64,000 nt of DNA from Flavobacterium luteolum (GCF_027111275.1 NZ_CP114286.1:4326501-4390500), one strand, 5' to 3'; counted from the stretch's first letter, positions 44,426 through 53,194 are shown. Notes: a model not told the origin generated them from the letters alone. Made by a program: numbers and translations.

Positions 44426-45562
44426 ATGAATATTAAACCAAAAAAACATTACGAAATACTTGATGGTCTTCGTGGCGTAGCTGCTATTCTGGTAGTTGCT
44501 TTTCATATTTTTGAAGCTTTTGCTGGCGGAAACCGTTTTAAACAAATTATAAATCACGGATATCTTGCCGTAGATTTCTTTTTCCTTTTGTCAGGGTTTG
44601 TTGTTGCTTACGCGTACGACGATCGTTGGGTAAAAATGGGACAATGGGAGTTTTACAAACGCCGATTAATCCGTTTACAGCCAATGGTAATCATGGGAAT
44701 GATTATTGGGGCAATATTTTACTATTTCCAAGCCTCAGATATATTGTTTCCAATGATTGGGGGTATGGAAGTCTGGAAAGTCATTCTAACAATGGTCGTC
44801 GGATTTACATTACTGCCAATTCCTCCTTCACTAGAAATTAGAGGCTGGGGCGAAATGCATCCTTTAAATGGTCCGGCATGGTCGCTTTTTTTCGAATATA
44901 TTGCAAACATCTTGTACGCCGTAATCTTTCGTAAATTTTCGAATAAAGTAATGGCAGTTTTTGTACTGCTATTTGCCGGACTATTAATTAATTATACTGT
45001 TTTTGGGCCAAAGGGTGATGTTATCGGTGGATGGTCACTAAATCTAGAGCAGCTGAATGTTGGTTTTACCCGATTATTGTATCCGTTTTTTGCTGGGGTT
45101 TTATTATGCCGATTAGGAAAATTAATCCATGTAAAAAATGCTTTCTGGATTTGCAGTATTTTGATAACAATTGTTTTGGCGTTGCCGAGATTTGGAGATG
45201 AAAACAGTCTTTGGATAAATGGTCTGTATGAATCAATCTGTATTATTTTTATTTTCCCAATAATTGTAGCAATTGGAGCAGGAGGAGAAATCAAAAACGA
45301 ATTTTCTCTTAAGATTTGCAAACTTTTAGGTGATATTTCTTATCCAATTTACATTACGCATTATCCGTTAATTTATTGGTTTACAGCATGGGTTGTAGAT
45401 AACAAAGTTTCAATGGAAAATGGCTATTTAGAAGGAATCGGAGTTTTAATCGTAAGTATCGTTCTAGCTTTCGTATGCTTAAAATTATACGATGAACCAG
45501 TTAGAAAATGGTTGATGAAGAAATTTCAGAGAAAAAAAGTTTCTGAGGTTCTAAGTAACTAA
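44426..45562 (+). CDS. Acyltransferase 3 family membrane protein (OafA/YrhL-like)
   Basis: The 378-aa protein has ten or so hydrophobic segments and the acyltransferase 3 signature LDGLRGVAAILVVAFHIFEAF (first His of the active site, quoted as a 20-residue span within residues 12-33), FFLLSGFVVAYAYDDRW and a final helix with KLYDEPVRKWLMKKF. It would transfer acetyl or other acyl groups to a surface sugar. Its last eight residues (KVSEVLSN) and stop codon are encoded by an adjacent CTTAG repeat element. The end of the protein was therefore set by repeat DNA. Confidence 0.9.
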   Translation: MNIKPKKHYEILDGLRGVAAILVVAFHIFEAFAGGNRFKQIINHGYLAVDFFFLLSGFVVAYAYDDRWVKMGQWEFYKRRLIRLQPMVIMGMIIGAIFYYFQASDILFPMIGGMEVWKVILTMVVGFTLLPIPPSLEIRGWGEMHPLNGPAWSLFFEYIANILYAVIFRKFSNKVMAVFVLLFAGLLINYTVFGPKGDVIGGWSLNLEQLNVGFTRLLYPFFAGVLLCRLGKLIHVKNAFWICSILITIVLALPRFGDENSLWINGLYESICIIFIFPIIVAIGAGGEIKNEFSLKICKLLGDISYPIYITHYPLIYWFTAWVVDNKVSMENGYLEGIGVLIVSIVLAFVCLKLYDEPVRKWLMKKFQRKKVSEVLSN

Positions 45563-45645
45563 GGTTCTAAGATAATAAAGATTGGTCAAAAAGGATTCTA
45601 AGATAAAACTTAGTCACTTAGAATCTTAGTTTCTTAGCGTCTTTA
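45542..45645. repeat. CTTAG-family inverted repeat overlapping the acyltransferase 3-prime end
   Basis: The left arm starts inside the coding region (CTGAGGTT, CTAAGTAA, CTAAGGTT, CTAAGATA octamers). The right arm (45607-45645) carries CTTAGTCA, CTTAGAAT, CTTAGTTT, CTTAGCGT, exactly 8 nt apart. Confidence 0.85.
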
Positions 45646-45687
45646 AAAAAAATGAATTTCTAAATTTTGTTAGTTATAGATATTCAA

Positions 45688-45718
45688 AAAGGGATGAAGT
45701 TTTAAACTTCATCCCTTT
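45688..45718. terminator. Palindromic terminator-like hairpin downstream of the acyltransferase
   Basis: AAAGGGATGAAGTTT (45688-45702) and AAACTTCATCCCTTT (45704-45718) are perfectly complementary with A/T tracts outside. The tight centre would open to form a loop. Confidence 0.75.
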
Positions 45719-45762
45719 ATTATTTCAGTATAGTTCGATTTTCAGTAAGAAGCAACAAAAAA

Positions 45763-45813
45763 ACTTAGCATCTTAGTCCCGATAGCTATCGGGATAGAAT
45801 CTCAGCACCTTTA
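45763..45813. repeat. CTTAG half element interrupted by TCCCGATAGCTATCGGGA
   Basis: AACTTAGCATCTTAG is followed by the perfect 18-bp palindrome TCCCGATAGCTATCGGGA (45777-45794), then TAGAATCTCAGCACCTTT. The palindrome replaces part of the octamer array, so the two repeats are nested. It lies just downstream of the old yellow enzyme gene on the minus strand. Confidence 0.75.
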
Positions 45814-45821
45814 AAAAAAAC

Positions 45822-46928
45822 TTATTCTAAAACCAATTGTCCCAAAGCTTCTTTAGTAAAGCCTTTCAACTCATCAGTTTTTCCTGCTTTGATTTTAGCC
45901 ACCCAGTTTGGATCTGATAAAAGAGGTCTTCCAACAGCGACCAAATCAAAATCGCCTCTATCGAAACGTCTGTTTAGTTCCTCTAAAGAAGTTGGCTGAG
46001 AACTTTCTCCAGCAAATGCACCAAAGAAATCGCCAGAAAGGCCAACAGAACCTACGGTAATAGTAGGAGCGCCAGTTACTTTTTTAGCCCATCCTGCGAA
46101 GTTCAGATCAGAATCTTCAAATTCAGGTTCCCAGAAACGACGTTGTGAAGCGTGAATAATATCAACACCAGCGTCAACAAGAGGAGTAAGCCAAGCTTCT
46201 AATTCCTGCGGATTCTTAGCCAGTTTATAATTATAATCAGAAGGTTTAAATTGAGAAAATCGCATGATAACAGCAAAGTCGTTTCCAACTTGTTTTCTCA
46301 CTTCTTTAATCACTTCAATTGCAAAACGATTACGTTCAGGAAGTGTTTTTCCGCCGTAGATATCTTCACGTAAATTAGTTTCAGCTCTAAAGAACTGATC
46401 GATTAAATAACCGTGTGCACCGTGAATTTCTACAGTATCAAAACCTAATCTTTTAGCATCAGCAGCAGCTTTACCAAAAGCAAGAATGGTATCTTCAATA
46501 TCTTTTTCAGACATGGCAACACCATTTCTAAAATCAGGACGATTTAATCCAGACGGACCTTCAAATGGAACAGGAGGAACCCATCCAGAATGGTGATTGT
46601 CCATAATTCCCATGTGCCAAATCTGCGGTCCCATTTTTCCGCCAGCAGCATGAACTCCATCAATCACTTTTTTCCATCCATTTAGAGCTGAATCGCCATA
46701 AAAATGAGGAACATTAGCATCATTAGAAGAAGATTTTCTGTCAATAACAGTTCCTTCAGATAAAATTAATCCAACTTCGCCTTCAGCTCTTTTTTGGTAG
46801 TAAGCTGCGACTTCATCAGTTGGAACTCCGTTAGGAGAAAAAGAGCGCGTCATTGGCGCCATTACGATTCGGTTTTTCAGATTTAACGACTTTAAGTTAA
46901 ATTCAGAAAAGAGGTTGTTTGTACTCAT
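45822..46928 (-). CDS. Old yellow enzyme family flavin oxidoreductase (ene-reductase)
   Basis: The 368-aa TIM-barrel flavoprotein has NRIVMAPMTRSFSPNGVP, the HGAHGYLIDQFFRAETNLRE substrate and FMN region (with His-x-x-His-like HGAH), the RFSQFKPSDYN stretch and GSVGLSGDF plus AVGRPLLSDPNWVAKIKAGK, the FMN phosphate loop. It should reduce electrophilic alkenes with NAD(P)H. It is the second gene of an operon, seven nt after an ArsR regulator gene. Confidence 0.93.
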   Translation of the reverse strand: MSTNNLFSEFNLKSLNLKNRIVMAPMTRSFSPNGVPTDEVAAYYQKRAEGEVGLILSEGTVIDRKSSSNDANVPHFYGDSALNGWKKVIDGVHAAGGKMGPQIWHMGIMDNHHSGWVPPVPFEGPSGLNRPDFRNGVAMSEKDIEDTILAFGKAAADAKRLGFDTVEIHGAHGYLIDQFFRAETNLREDIYGGKTLPERNRFAIEVIKEVRKQVGNDFAVIMRFSQFKPSDYNYKLAKNPQELEAWLTPLVDAGVDIIHASQRRFWEPEFEDSDLNFAGWAKKVTGAPTITVGSVGLSGDFFGAFAGESSQPTSLEELNRRFDRGDFDLVAVGRPLLSDPNWVAKIKAGKTDELKGFTKEALGQLVLE

Positions 46929-46935
46929 AGTAATT

Positions 46936-47238
46936 TTACAAATTAGATTGAATTAATTTACTAAGTGCTTCAAAGGCACCTTCGTTACGTTTATAATAAG
47001 TCCATTGTCCAACACGTTTGGCTTCAATAAAACCAGCACGCTGTAAAATAGACAGGTATTCGGATACGGTTGATTGTGTTAAACCAGCTTTGGCTTGAAT
47101 CTGCCCAACACAGACTCCATGCTCAAATCCTGCATGTTCCAGCTGGCCAGGAAAGTTAATTTCAGGCTCTTTTAGCCATTCCAACATCTGTAGTCGGGAC
47201 TTATTAGATAATGCTTTAAAAATTTCTATCGTTTCCAT
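46936..47238 (-). CDS. ArsR/SmtB-family transcriptional repressor
   Basis: The 100-aa protein has the winged HTH of ArsR: METIEIFKALSNKSRLQMLEWL, VCVGQIQAKAGLTQSTVSEYLSILQRAGFI and RVGQWTYYKRNEGAFEAL. It has few cysteines (one in HGVCVG), so metal sensing by a classic site is doubtful. Its product most likely represses its own operon with the old yellow enzyme, given the operator-like palindrome in front of it. The start at 47238 gives the full ArsR N-terminus. Confidence 0.92.
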   Translation of the reverse strand: METIEIFKALSNKSRLQMLEWLKEPEINFPGQLEHAGFEHGVCVGQIQAKAGLTQSTVSEYLSILQRAGFIEAKRVGQWTYYKRNEGAFEALSKLIQSNL

Positions 47239-47242
47239 AGCG

Positions 47243-47269
47243 CAAATATATCGACTTTTCCCGATATAT
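47243..47269 (-). promoter_or_regulatory. ArsR promoter with operator-like inverted repeat
   Basis: ATATATCG (47246-47253) and CGATATAT (47262-47269) form a perfect 8-bp inverted repeat with 8-nt spacing. It overlaps the minus-strand -7 element TATATTTG (47250-47243). The predicted transcript starts within a few bases of the ArsR ATG at 47238, leaving almost no leader. Confidence 0.65.
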
Positions 47270-47410
47270 GGATTTAGAGAAAAATATTTAGGATAATTTT
47301 ATGATTGGGGAGGAAGAAACTTTTTGTTACGCAAAGAGATTTTATTAAAGAAAAATTATATTTGTTTTAGTTTTAATCAAAGAAAAACGCAGAGTTTTAT
47401 TTTCATTTTA

Positions 47411-47510
47411 TGTCATTTCGACGAAGGAGAAATCTTCGCGAGAAGCTCGACAAAGATTAGGCATTCGTTGCGGAGTTACTTACGAAGATTTCTCCTTCGT
47501 CGAAATGACA
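47411..47510. repeat. 28-bp inverted repeat, CGACGAAGGAGAAATC family, copy 2
   Basis: Arms 47411-47438 and 47483-47510 are perfectly complementary and match the 25701-25804 arms. It occupies most of the 331-nt gap 47239-47569 with the ArsR promoter at one end. The remainder is A/T-rich. Confidence 0.92.
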
Positions 47511-47569
47511 AACTATTGTGTTGATTATGAGATTAAAATAATCCTCAAACAAACAAAACTTAATCTATT

Positions 47570-48064
47570 ATGAAAAAAACTGTACTTATTGTAGCATTCT
47601 TATGCAGTGTAATCACGAGTTCTAAAGCTCAAGTTGTAGGCGTAGATGTTGGAGACATTGCTCCGGAAATCGATCTTCCGGATACAAAAGGAGAAAAAGT
47701 AGCGCTTTCTTCTTTGCGAGGTTCTTTGGTTTTAGTGGACTTCTGGGCTTCGTGGTGCGGACCTTGCATTAAAGAACAGCCTTTATTAATAAAATTGCAC
47801 AATGCTTATCCAGACAAATTATCGATCTATGGAGTTTCTATGGATACCAAAAAGCCATTATGGACAGGAGCAATCGCAAAAGCAAAATTGCCTTGGACAA
47901 ATGTTAGTGATTTAAAATACTGGCAGTCTCCAGTTGTGGGAGATTATATGCTGCAATCGGTTCCTTTGAACTTTTTGATAGATAAAAACGGAATTATTTT
48001 AGCAAAAAATATTCACGGACAGGCTTTAGAAGCAAAAATTAAAGAGCTTTTAGAGGTGCAATAA
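47570..48064 (+). CDS. TlpA-like thioredoxin-fold protein
   Basis: The 164-aa protein has a signal peptide (KKTVLIVAFLCSVITSSKAQ) and a TlpA/ResA-type thioredoxin domain: VGVDVGDIAPEIDLPDTKGE, SSLRGSLVLVDFWASWCGPCIKEQ with the CGPC active site, and VPLNFLIDKNGIILAKNIHG with the cis-Pro. It acts in periplasmic disulfide reduction or cytochrome maturation. No partner gene is near. Its membership as a peroxiredoxin-like variant is excluded by the CGPC motif. Confidence 0.92.
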   Translation: MKKTVLIVAFLCSVITSSKAQVVGVDVGDIAPEIDLPDTKGEKVALSSLRGSLVLVDFWASWCGPCIKEQPLLIKLHNAYPDKLSIYGVSMDTKKPLWTGAIAKAKLPWTNVSDLKYWQSPVVGDYMLQSVPLNFLIDKNGIILAKNIHGQALEAKIKELLEVQ

Positions 48065-48071
48065 ATTTTCC

Positions 48072-48254
48072 TTAACCGCAAAGAGCGCAAAGGTTTACGC
48101 AATCCCGATGACTATCGGGAGCAACGTTTTTTACTTGAAAAATAAGACTCTCGCAAAGCCGCAGAGTTTATTATTCTTAGCGACTCTCCGACTTTGCGAG
48201 ATTCTTTAAAAATGTAGCGTGCTTAGCGCAAACCTTTGCGCTCTTTGCGGTTAA
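48072..48254. repeat. GCAAAG-family nested palindrome
   Basis: Outer arms 48072-48100 and 48226-48254 pair with one mismatch in 29 nt and contain two GCAAAG words 9 nt apart (core CCGCAAAGAGCGCAAAGG). An inner pair CTCGCAAAG...ACTTTGCGAG lies at 48150-48200. The palindrome TCCCGATGACTATCGGGA sits at 48103-48120 within the left half. Confidence 0.88.
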
Positions 48255-48303
48255 AAAACAAAAGTCCAGCTAACAGCCAGACTTTTAATTTTTAATTTTT
48301 TTC

Positions 48304-48684
48304 TTAAGACTCTTTAATTACTTTTTTTACACCTCCAAAACTCGTTCTCATCATTTCTCTAATCTGAAATTGCGTTTTGTTCTGCGATGCACTTTTCCAA
48401 TCTTTGAGATCAAAAATATGAATTTGATCTGCATAAGGATTCGTTAAGAATGAAATTCTCGAAATGGTATATTTATAATATTTCAGTTCATGAGAAACGT
48501 GTCGATTTGGAACTACAATAAGTATGTTTTCCCAATTCAAGAAGTCTCTCGGAACATCTTTTCTTTCTAACAATCCTAAAGATTCAAAAAAAGCCACAAT
48601 CTTTTGATCATTAAGCTTATTAATCTTATGATCTAGGTTTTTAAAAGTTGTCTGGAGTCTATTTTCATTAATAATAGTACTCAT
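48304..48684 (-). CDS. Uncharacterised 126-aa cytoplasmic protein
   Basis: I do not recognise this family. The protein has no signal peptide or membrane segment. Residues 1-45 are helical and basic (FKNLDHKINKLNDQKIVAFF), a central part has an alternating strand pattern (WENILIVVPNRHVSHELKYY, ISRISFLTNPYADQIHIFDL), and the C-terminus is basic (REMMRTSFGGVKKVIKES). It has one conserved-looking Trp pair. It sits alone between two plus-strand secreted-protein genes with A/T-rich promoterless-looking flanks. Confidence 0.6.
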   Translation of the reverse strand: MSTIINENRLQTTFKNLDHKINKLNDQKIVAFFESLGLLERKDVPRDFLNWENILIVVPNRHVSHELKYYKYTISRISFLTNPYADQIHIFDLKDWKSASQNKTQFQIREMMRTSFGGVKKVIKES

Positions 48685-48896
48685 AATGGTAATTGCTTTT
48701 TATGATTTTCAATATAAAATTACATTAAAAGAAAATCAATTTTGAATCTGAAGTCATTAGATTCATTCTAAATTTTAGATGACCTTCTGGAAGTATTTGT
48801 ACGAAAGAGTTATCAGACTTTGATAAAATACTATTAACCTTTCTTCTTTAAAAGCTTTATTTTTATCGCTATCTGATTTTACTAACAACCAAACCT

Positions 48897-51719
48897 ATGA
48901 AAACTACTTTTTCTCAAAAAATAATTCTCTGCTTTTTTCTTGCATGTTCATTCCATTTATTGGCTCAAAATAAATCAGGAAGAGAATTGATTTTAATTGA
49001 TAAAGACTGGCGGTTTTCATTGGGACATCAATACGATACAAAAAAAGATTTTGGTCATGCAGAAGGTTATTTTTCTTATCTGACTAAAACTGGATTTGCT
49101 GACGGGCCAGCGGCTTCTGGATTTGATGACCGCGCTTGGAGAAAATTAGATTTACCACACGATTGGGCAGTCGAACAGCCTTTTAGCGAAAGCGCAAGTT
49201 TTAGTCACGGATTTAAAGCAGCGGGAAAAAATTTTCCAGAAAGAAGTATTGGTTGGTACAGAAAAAAAATTACGATTTCGAATGAAGATTTAGGAAGAAC
49301 AATTTCTTTAAAATTTGATGGTGTTTTCAGAAACTCAAAAGTGTTTTTTAACGGATTTTACTTGGGAACGGAGGAAAGCGGTTACAATGGTTTTGAGTAT
49401 GATGTAACGGCTTATGTAAATTATGGAGGCGAAAATACAATCGTAGTCCGTGTTGATGCTTCGATGGAAGAAGGCTGGTTTTATGAAGGAGCAGGAATCT
49501 ATAGACATGTTTATTTGCAGAAAGCCAATCCGCTTCATGTGGCACAGAACGGAACTTATGTAATTTCAGAAATTGAAAATAATAATGCTGTCATTACTGC
49601 AGAAGTAAAATTGGAAAACAAAGGACATTTTAAAGGAAATGTTGAAATAAACCAAACCATTTTAGATCCATCGGGAAAACAGATTGCTTCAAATGAAGAT
49701 AATGTGGAAGCTCCAAAATTCTATAAAACAAATAGTTATACTTTTAAATTAAATGTCAAAAATCCGCTTTTGTGGGATATTGAAAATCCTAATTTGTATA
49801 AACTGATTACCGAAATTAAAAGTGAAGGGAAAATAATTGACAGATATGAAACTTCATTTGGAATTAGAACGATAAAATTTGATCCAGAAAATGGTTTTTT
49901 ACTTAACGGAAAAGCGGTGAAATTAAAAGGAACCAATAATCATCAGGATCATGCCGGAATTGGAACAGCGCTTCCAGATGAAATTCAGTATTATAGAATT
50001 AAGAAGCTGAAAGAAATGGGTTCCAACGCCTATAGATGCTCGCATCATCCGCCAACGCCTGAATTGTTGGATGCCTGCGATAAATTAGGAATGCTGGTTA
50101 TTGATGAAACTCGTTTAATGGGAATAAACGATTACCATTTGAATGATTTACAGCGAATGATGGAGCGCGACCGAAATCACCCGAGTATTTTCTGCTGGTC
50201 TGTTGGAAATGAAGAGTGGCAAATTGAGGGTGGAATTACCGGTGAAAGAATTACCAATACAATGCAAGATTTTTCTAAAAGTATTGATCCAACAAGGCCT
50301 GTAACAGTAGGAATCAGCAGCGGATTTAAAAGCGGAATTTCTTCAGTTGTAGAAATTATGGGTTATAATTATCTTGGAAACGGAGATATCGATGCGCATC
50401 GAAATCAGTTCAAAAATCAGCCGGGGATGGGAACCGAAGAAGGTTCGACTTTTGCCACACGTGGCATTTATTTTACAGATGATGCCAAACATTACCAAAG
50501 TGCTTATGATAAAAAACCTCGTCCGACTTTTTATAGCATCGAAGAAGGTTGGAAATTCTATGCCGAAAGACCTTATTTGGCAGGAATGTTTATTTGGACA
50601 GGTTTTGATTACCGAGGCGAACCAACGTCTTATGGCTGGCCGTCTGTAACTTCGTATTTCGGAATGATGGATGTTTGCGGTTTCCCAAAAGACAATGTTT
50701 TCTATTTAAAATCGTGGTGGGGAAAAGAACCCGTTTTACATTTATTGCCACATTGGAATTGGACCGGAATGGAGGGTGCAGCAATTGATGTTTGGGCTTA
50801 TTCGAATTGCGATGAAGTAGAGCTTTTTCTCAACAAAAAGAGTTTAGGAAAAAAGAAAATGGAACAAAACGGTCATTTGGAGTGGAAAGTGAATTATGTT
50901 GCAGGAACTTTGGAAGCAATTGGTTATAAAAATGGTAAAAAAGTACTTTCTGATGTTCAAAAAACAACTGGAAAATCAGAAAATATTAAATTGTCAGTAG
51001 ATAAAGAAAATGTTTTAAAAGGAAAGGTTTCGGTTGTAACGGTGGAAACTACAGATAAAAATGGCTTGCATGTTCCGACAGCCAATGACGAAATTATATT
51101 TTCTATTAAAGGCGGTAAAATTTTAGGAGTAGGAAACGGTGATCCAACTTCGTTAGAAAGCGATCAGTTTATTGATGACATCGCCCTGGTTGCTATAAAT
51201 AATTTTAAGGAACAGAAAGGAACAAGTGCATCTCTGCCTCAGCAATTATCAGATTATGCAGAGAGCGAATGGATAGAAGCTTTTAAAGATCGCGATTACA
51301 AAAAACAAGCGCCGTCTTATATTTATAAAGGAGAATTTGATTTGAAAAGCAATTCAGGTTCTTCGATTGTTAGTTTCTTTTACAAAAAAATCGGAGTTGA
51401 AACTGTAGTTTTCGTAAACGGAAAAAAGATCGAACCAAGCGTTGAAGATGCTCAGAAATATATTTTTGATACAGCCATTTTAAAGCAAGGAAAAAACACT
51501 ATTCATATTGCAGCAACTCCATTACAAAAAGTAAAAGATTGGGATGTAATGAACACCGATCCAGGAATTATCCAGGTAGTTACTCCTGCTGAACCTTGGA
51601 AGAGAAAGTTATTTAATGGTTATGCTCAAATTATTATTAAGAAAGATGAAAACGCGAAAGAAGTTGTTTTATTTGCTTCTGGGAAAGGTTTAAAGAATGG
51701 TGTGATTGTGGTGAAGTAG
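48897..51719 (+). CDS. Glycoside hydrolase family 2 beta-galactosidase-like enzyme
   Basis: The 940-aa enzyme has a signal peptide ending FHLLAQ, then the GH2 order: jelly roll (RELILIDKDWRFSLGHQY, LPHDWAVEQPF), Ig-like domain, TIM barrel with RCSHHPPTPELLDACDKLGM, acid/base E439 in SVGNEEW, and nucleophile in the GTEEGS segment (E514 or E515). C-terminal DUF4982-like region follows (VELFLNKKSLGKKKM) and a last 190-aa beta-rich extension including HIAATPLQKVKDWD. It is secreted and stands alone, without SusC/D. Upstream there is a TTATCA...TGATAA palindrome. Confidence 0.93.
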   Translation: MKTTFSQKIILCFFLACSFHLLAQNKSGRELILIDKDWRFSLGHQYDTKKDFGHAEGYFSYLTKTGFADGPAASGFDDRAWRKLDLPHDWAVEQPFSESASFSHGFKAAGKNFPERSIGWYRKKITISNEDLGRTISLKFDGVFRNSKVFFNGFYLGTEESGYNGFEYDVTAYVNYGGENTIVVRVDASMEEGWFYEGAGIYRHVYLQKANPLHVAQNGTYVISEIENNNAVITAEVKLENKGHFKGNVEINQTILDPSGKQIASNEDNVEAPKFYKTNSYTFKLNVKNPLLWDIENPNLYKLITEIKSEGKIIDRYETSFGIRTIKFDPENGFLLNGKAVKLKGTNNHQDHAGIGTALPDEIQYYRIKKLKEMGSNAYRCSHHPPTPELLDACDKLGMLVIDETRLMGINDYHLNDLQRMMERDRNHPSIFCWSVGNEEWQIEGGITGERITNTMQDFSKSIDPTRPVTVGISSGFKSGISSVVEIMGYNYLGNGDIDAHRNQFKNQPGMGTEEGSTFATRGIYFTDDAKHYQSAYDKKPRPTFYSIEEGWKFYAERPYLAGMFIWTGFDYRGEPTSYGWPSVTSYFGMMDVCGFPKDNVFYLKSWWGKEPVLHLLPHWNWTGMEGAAIDVWAYSNCDEVELFLNKKSLGKKKMEQNGHLEWKVNYVAGTLEAIGYKNGKKVLSDVQKTTGKSENIKLSVDKENVLKGKVSVVTVETTDKNGLHVPTANDEIIFSIKGGKILGVGNGDPTSLESDQFIDDIALVAINNFKEQKGTSASLPQQLSDYAESEWIEAFKDRDYKKQAPSYIYKGEFDLKSNSGSSIVSFFYKKIGVETVVFVNGKKIEPSVEDAQKYIFDTAILKQGKNTIHIAATPLQKVKDWDVMNTDPGIIQVVTPAEPWKRKLFNGYAQIIIKKDENAKEVVLFASGKGLKNGVIVVK

Positions 51720-51723
51720 TTTT

Positions 51724-51943
51724 TTAACCGCAAAGGACGCTAAGAATTGCGCAAAGGACGCAAAGTTTTTTCTCAATTTATGTCTTCCTGAGCGAAGTCG
51801 AAGGATGCGCAAGTGACTCGGCATGCAATATAAAATGATCATGTCCTTCGACTTCGCTCAGGAGAACAAATCTGAATCTTTGAATTTAACTGTAATTTTT
51901 TTTTTGCGAACCTTGCGTAATTCTTAGCGTCCTTTGCGGTTAA
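51724..51943. repeat. GCAAAG-family nested palindrome with TTCGACTTCGCTCAG core
   Basis: Outer arms 51724-51757 and 51907-51943 pair around CCGCAAAGGACGCTAAGAAT. The inner 19-nt arms CCTGAGCGAAGTCGAAGGA (51787-51805) and its complement (51844-51862) are perfect. The outer element is the family of 48072 and 63057, but the core is a different repeat. It occupies most of the 294-nt gap 51720-52013. Confidence 0.88.
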
Positions 51944-52001
51944 CCCCATAACCTTAAAACCTGAAACAAAAAATTAACAAAAGAATAATGTTTGATTTTC
52001 A

Positions 52002-52009
52002 TAACTTTG
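52002..52009 (+). promoter_or_regulatory. Candidate -7 element directly before the AraC gene
   Basis: TAACTTTG fits TAnnTTTG and ends five bases before the AraC ATG at 52014, so the mRNA could be leaderless. The only TTTG nearby (51991) is too close to be a -33 element. Confidence 0.4.
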
Positions 52010-52013
52010 CAAA

Positions 52014-52883
52014 ATGAATAATCAAACAGAAACTCAGAGTTGCGATTTTACTTCAGATTTAAAAATGAAGGGATTTAAAGTGTATCCTATAAATGGGGAT
52101 TTTAGTAAAGTTCCCGTTTACAGCCGAAGAGACTTTTATAAAATCTGCATCAATACCAGTAAAAGCATCATACAATATGCCGACCGCGGAATAGAAACCA
52201 ACGGGACGATTCTGTTTTTCGGCAATCCGATTATTCCTTATTCTTGGGAAACGATTTCTGAGAAGTTTGAAGGTTATGCCTGCGTTTTTACCGAAGAATT
52301 TTTTAAAACAAAAGACCGTTCTGAAACCCTTCAGGAATCGCCTTTGTTTAAAATAGGAGGAACGCCAATCTTTACTTTAACACCTGAACAAAAAGTATTT
52401 ATAGATTCGTTGTTTCAAAAAATGATTGAAGAATACGAAACCGATTATGCATTCAAAGACGATTTGATGCGCAGTTACGTCAATTTGATTATTCATGAAT
52501 CGATGAAAATGCAGCCTTCGGAAAGTTTCTTTAAACATAAAAATGCTTCTTCGAGAATTACTTCTTTGTTTTTAGAATTGCTGGAAAGACAATTTCCAAT
52601 AGAAACCAAAGATCAGCCCTTGGCTTTAAAAACACCTCAAGATTATGCGCAAAGTCTTTCTGTGCACGTGAATCACTTAAATCGTTCTGTAAAAGAAGTT
52701 ACAGGAAAACCTACTACAGCACATATTACCGAAAGAGTCATTAACGAAGCAAAAGCTTTACTGCAGCACACAGACTGGAGTATTTCGGATATTGGTTATT
52801 CGCTTGGTTTTGAATATCCGAGTTATTTCAATAATTATTTTAAAAGACTTACAGGAACAGTTCCGAAATCGCTTCGAGTGTAA
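52014..52883 (+). CDS. AraC-family transcriptional regulator
   Basis: The 289-aa protein has an N-terminal ligand/cupin-like region (YSRRDFYKICINTSKSIIQY, ILFFGNPIIPYSWETISE) and a C-terminal AraC HTH pair (YAQSLSVHVNHLNRSVKEVT, SISDIGYSLGFEYPSYFNNYFKRLTGTVPKS). The divergence of cupin, alcohol dehydrogenase and aldo/keto reductase genes downstream suggests it controls them. An alternative start is the Met at 52065, since the -7-like element lies close to 52014. Confidence 0.92.
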   Translation: MNNQTETQSCDFTSDLKMKGFKVYPINGDFSKVPVYSRRDFYKICINTSKSIIQYADRGIETNGTILFFGNPIIPYSWETISEKFEGYACVFTEEFFKTKDRSETLQESPLFKIGGTPIFTLTPEQKVFIDSLFQKMIEEYETDYAFKDDLMRSYVNLIIHESMKMQPSESFFKHKNASSRITSLFLELLERQFPIETKDQPLALKTPQDYAQSLSVHVNHLNRSVKEVTGKPTTAHITERVINEAKALLQHTDWSISDIGYSLGFEYPSYFNNYFKRLTGTVPKSLRV

Positions 52884-53194
52884 ATTGTTTCAATTTCTTA
52901 ATTTTTTGTTTGAATTTTGTTATTTCGGCATTGTAGTATTGCACTACATTTGCCCTGAAATAAACAACGAATCTTTGTATCAGTTTTTTTAATGACTAAA
53001 TAACACTTCACAAAAGCGATGCTCCGCTTTGCATTTAGTTTTAAATTTTGATAGTAGAAAAAATATAAAATTTTTAAAGTATTAACTAAAATCAACAATC
53101 TCCTTCTATAAGAGATTCGATGTGCTGATTATTTCATTCAAATAAGCTTATAAGAATTTTTAAAATTAATTATTAACCTAAAAAAATCGAAATT
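52884..53194. other. 311-nt gap between the AraC and cupin genes
   Basis: No gene is visible. There is an imperfect hairpin, TTGTAGTATTGCACTACA around 52931-52948, a TACATTTG (52945-52952) resembling a -7 element, and an A/T-rich stretch with GCGATGCTCCGCTTTGC near 53018. Nothing else is supported. Confidence 0.5.

Noticed and set aside
47324-47524. 66-aa plus-strand frame before the TlpA gene
   Set aside because: It lies on the 28-bp palindrome and has no start region or domain.
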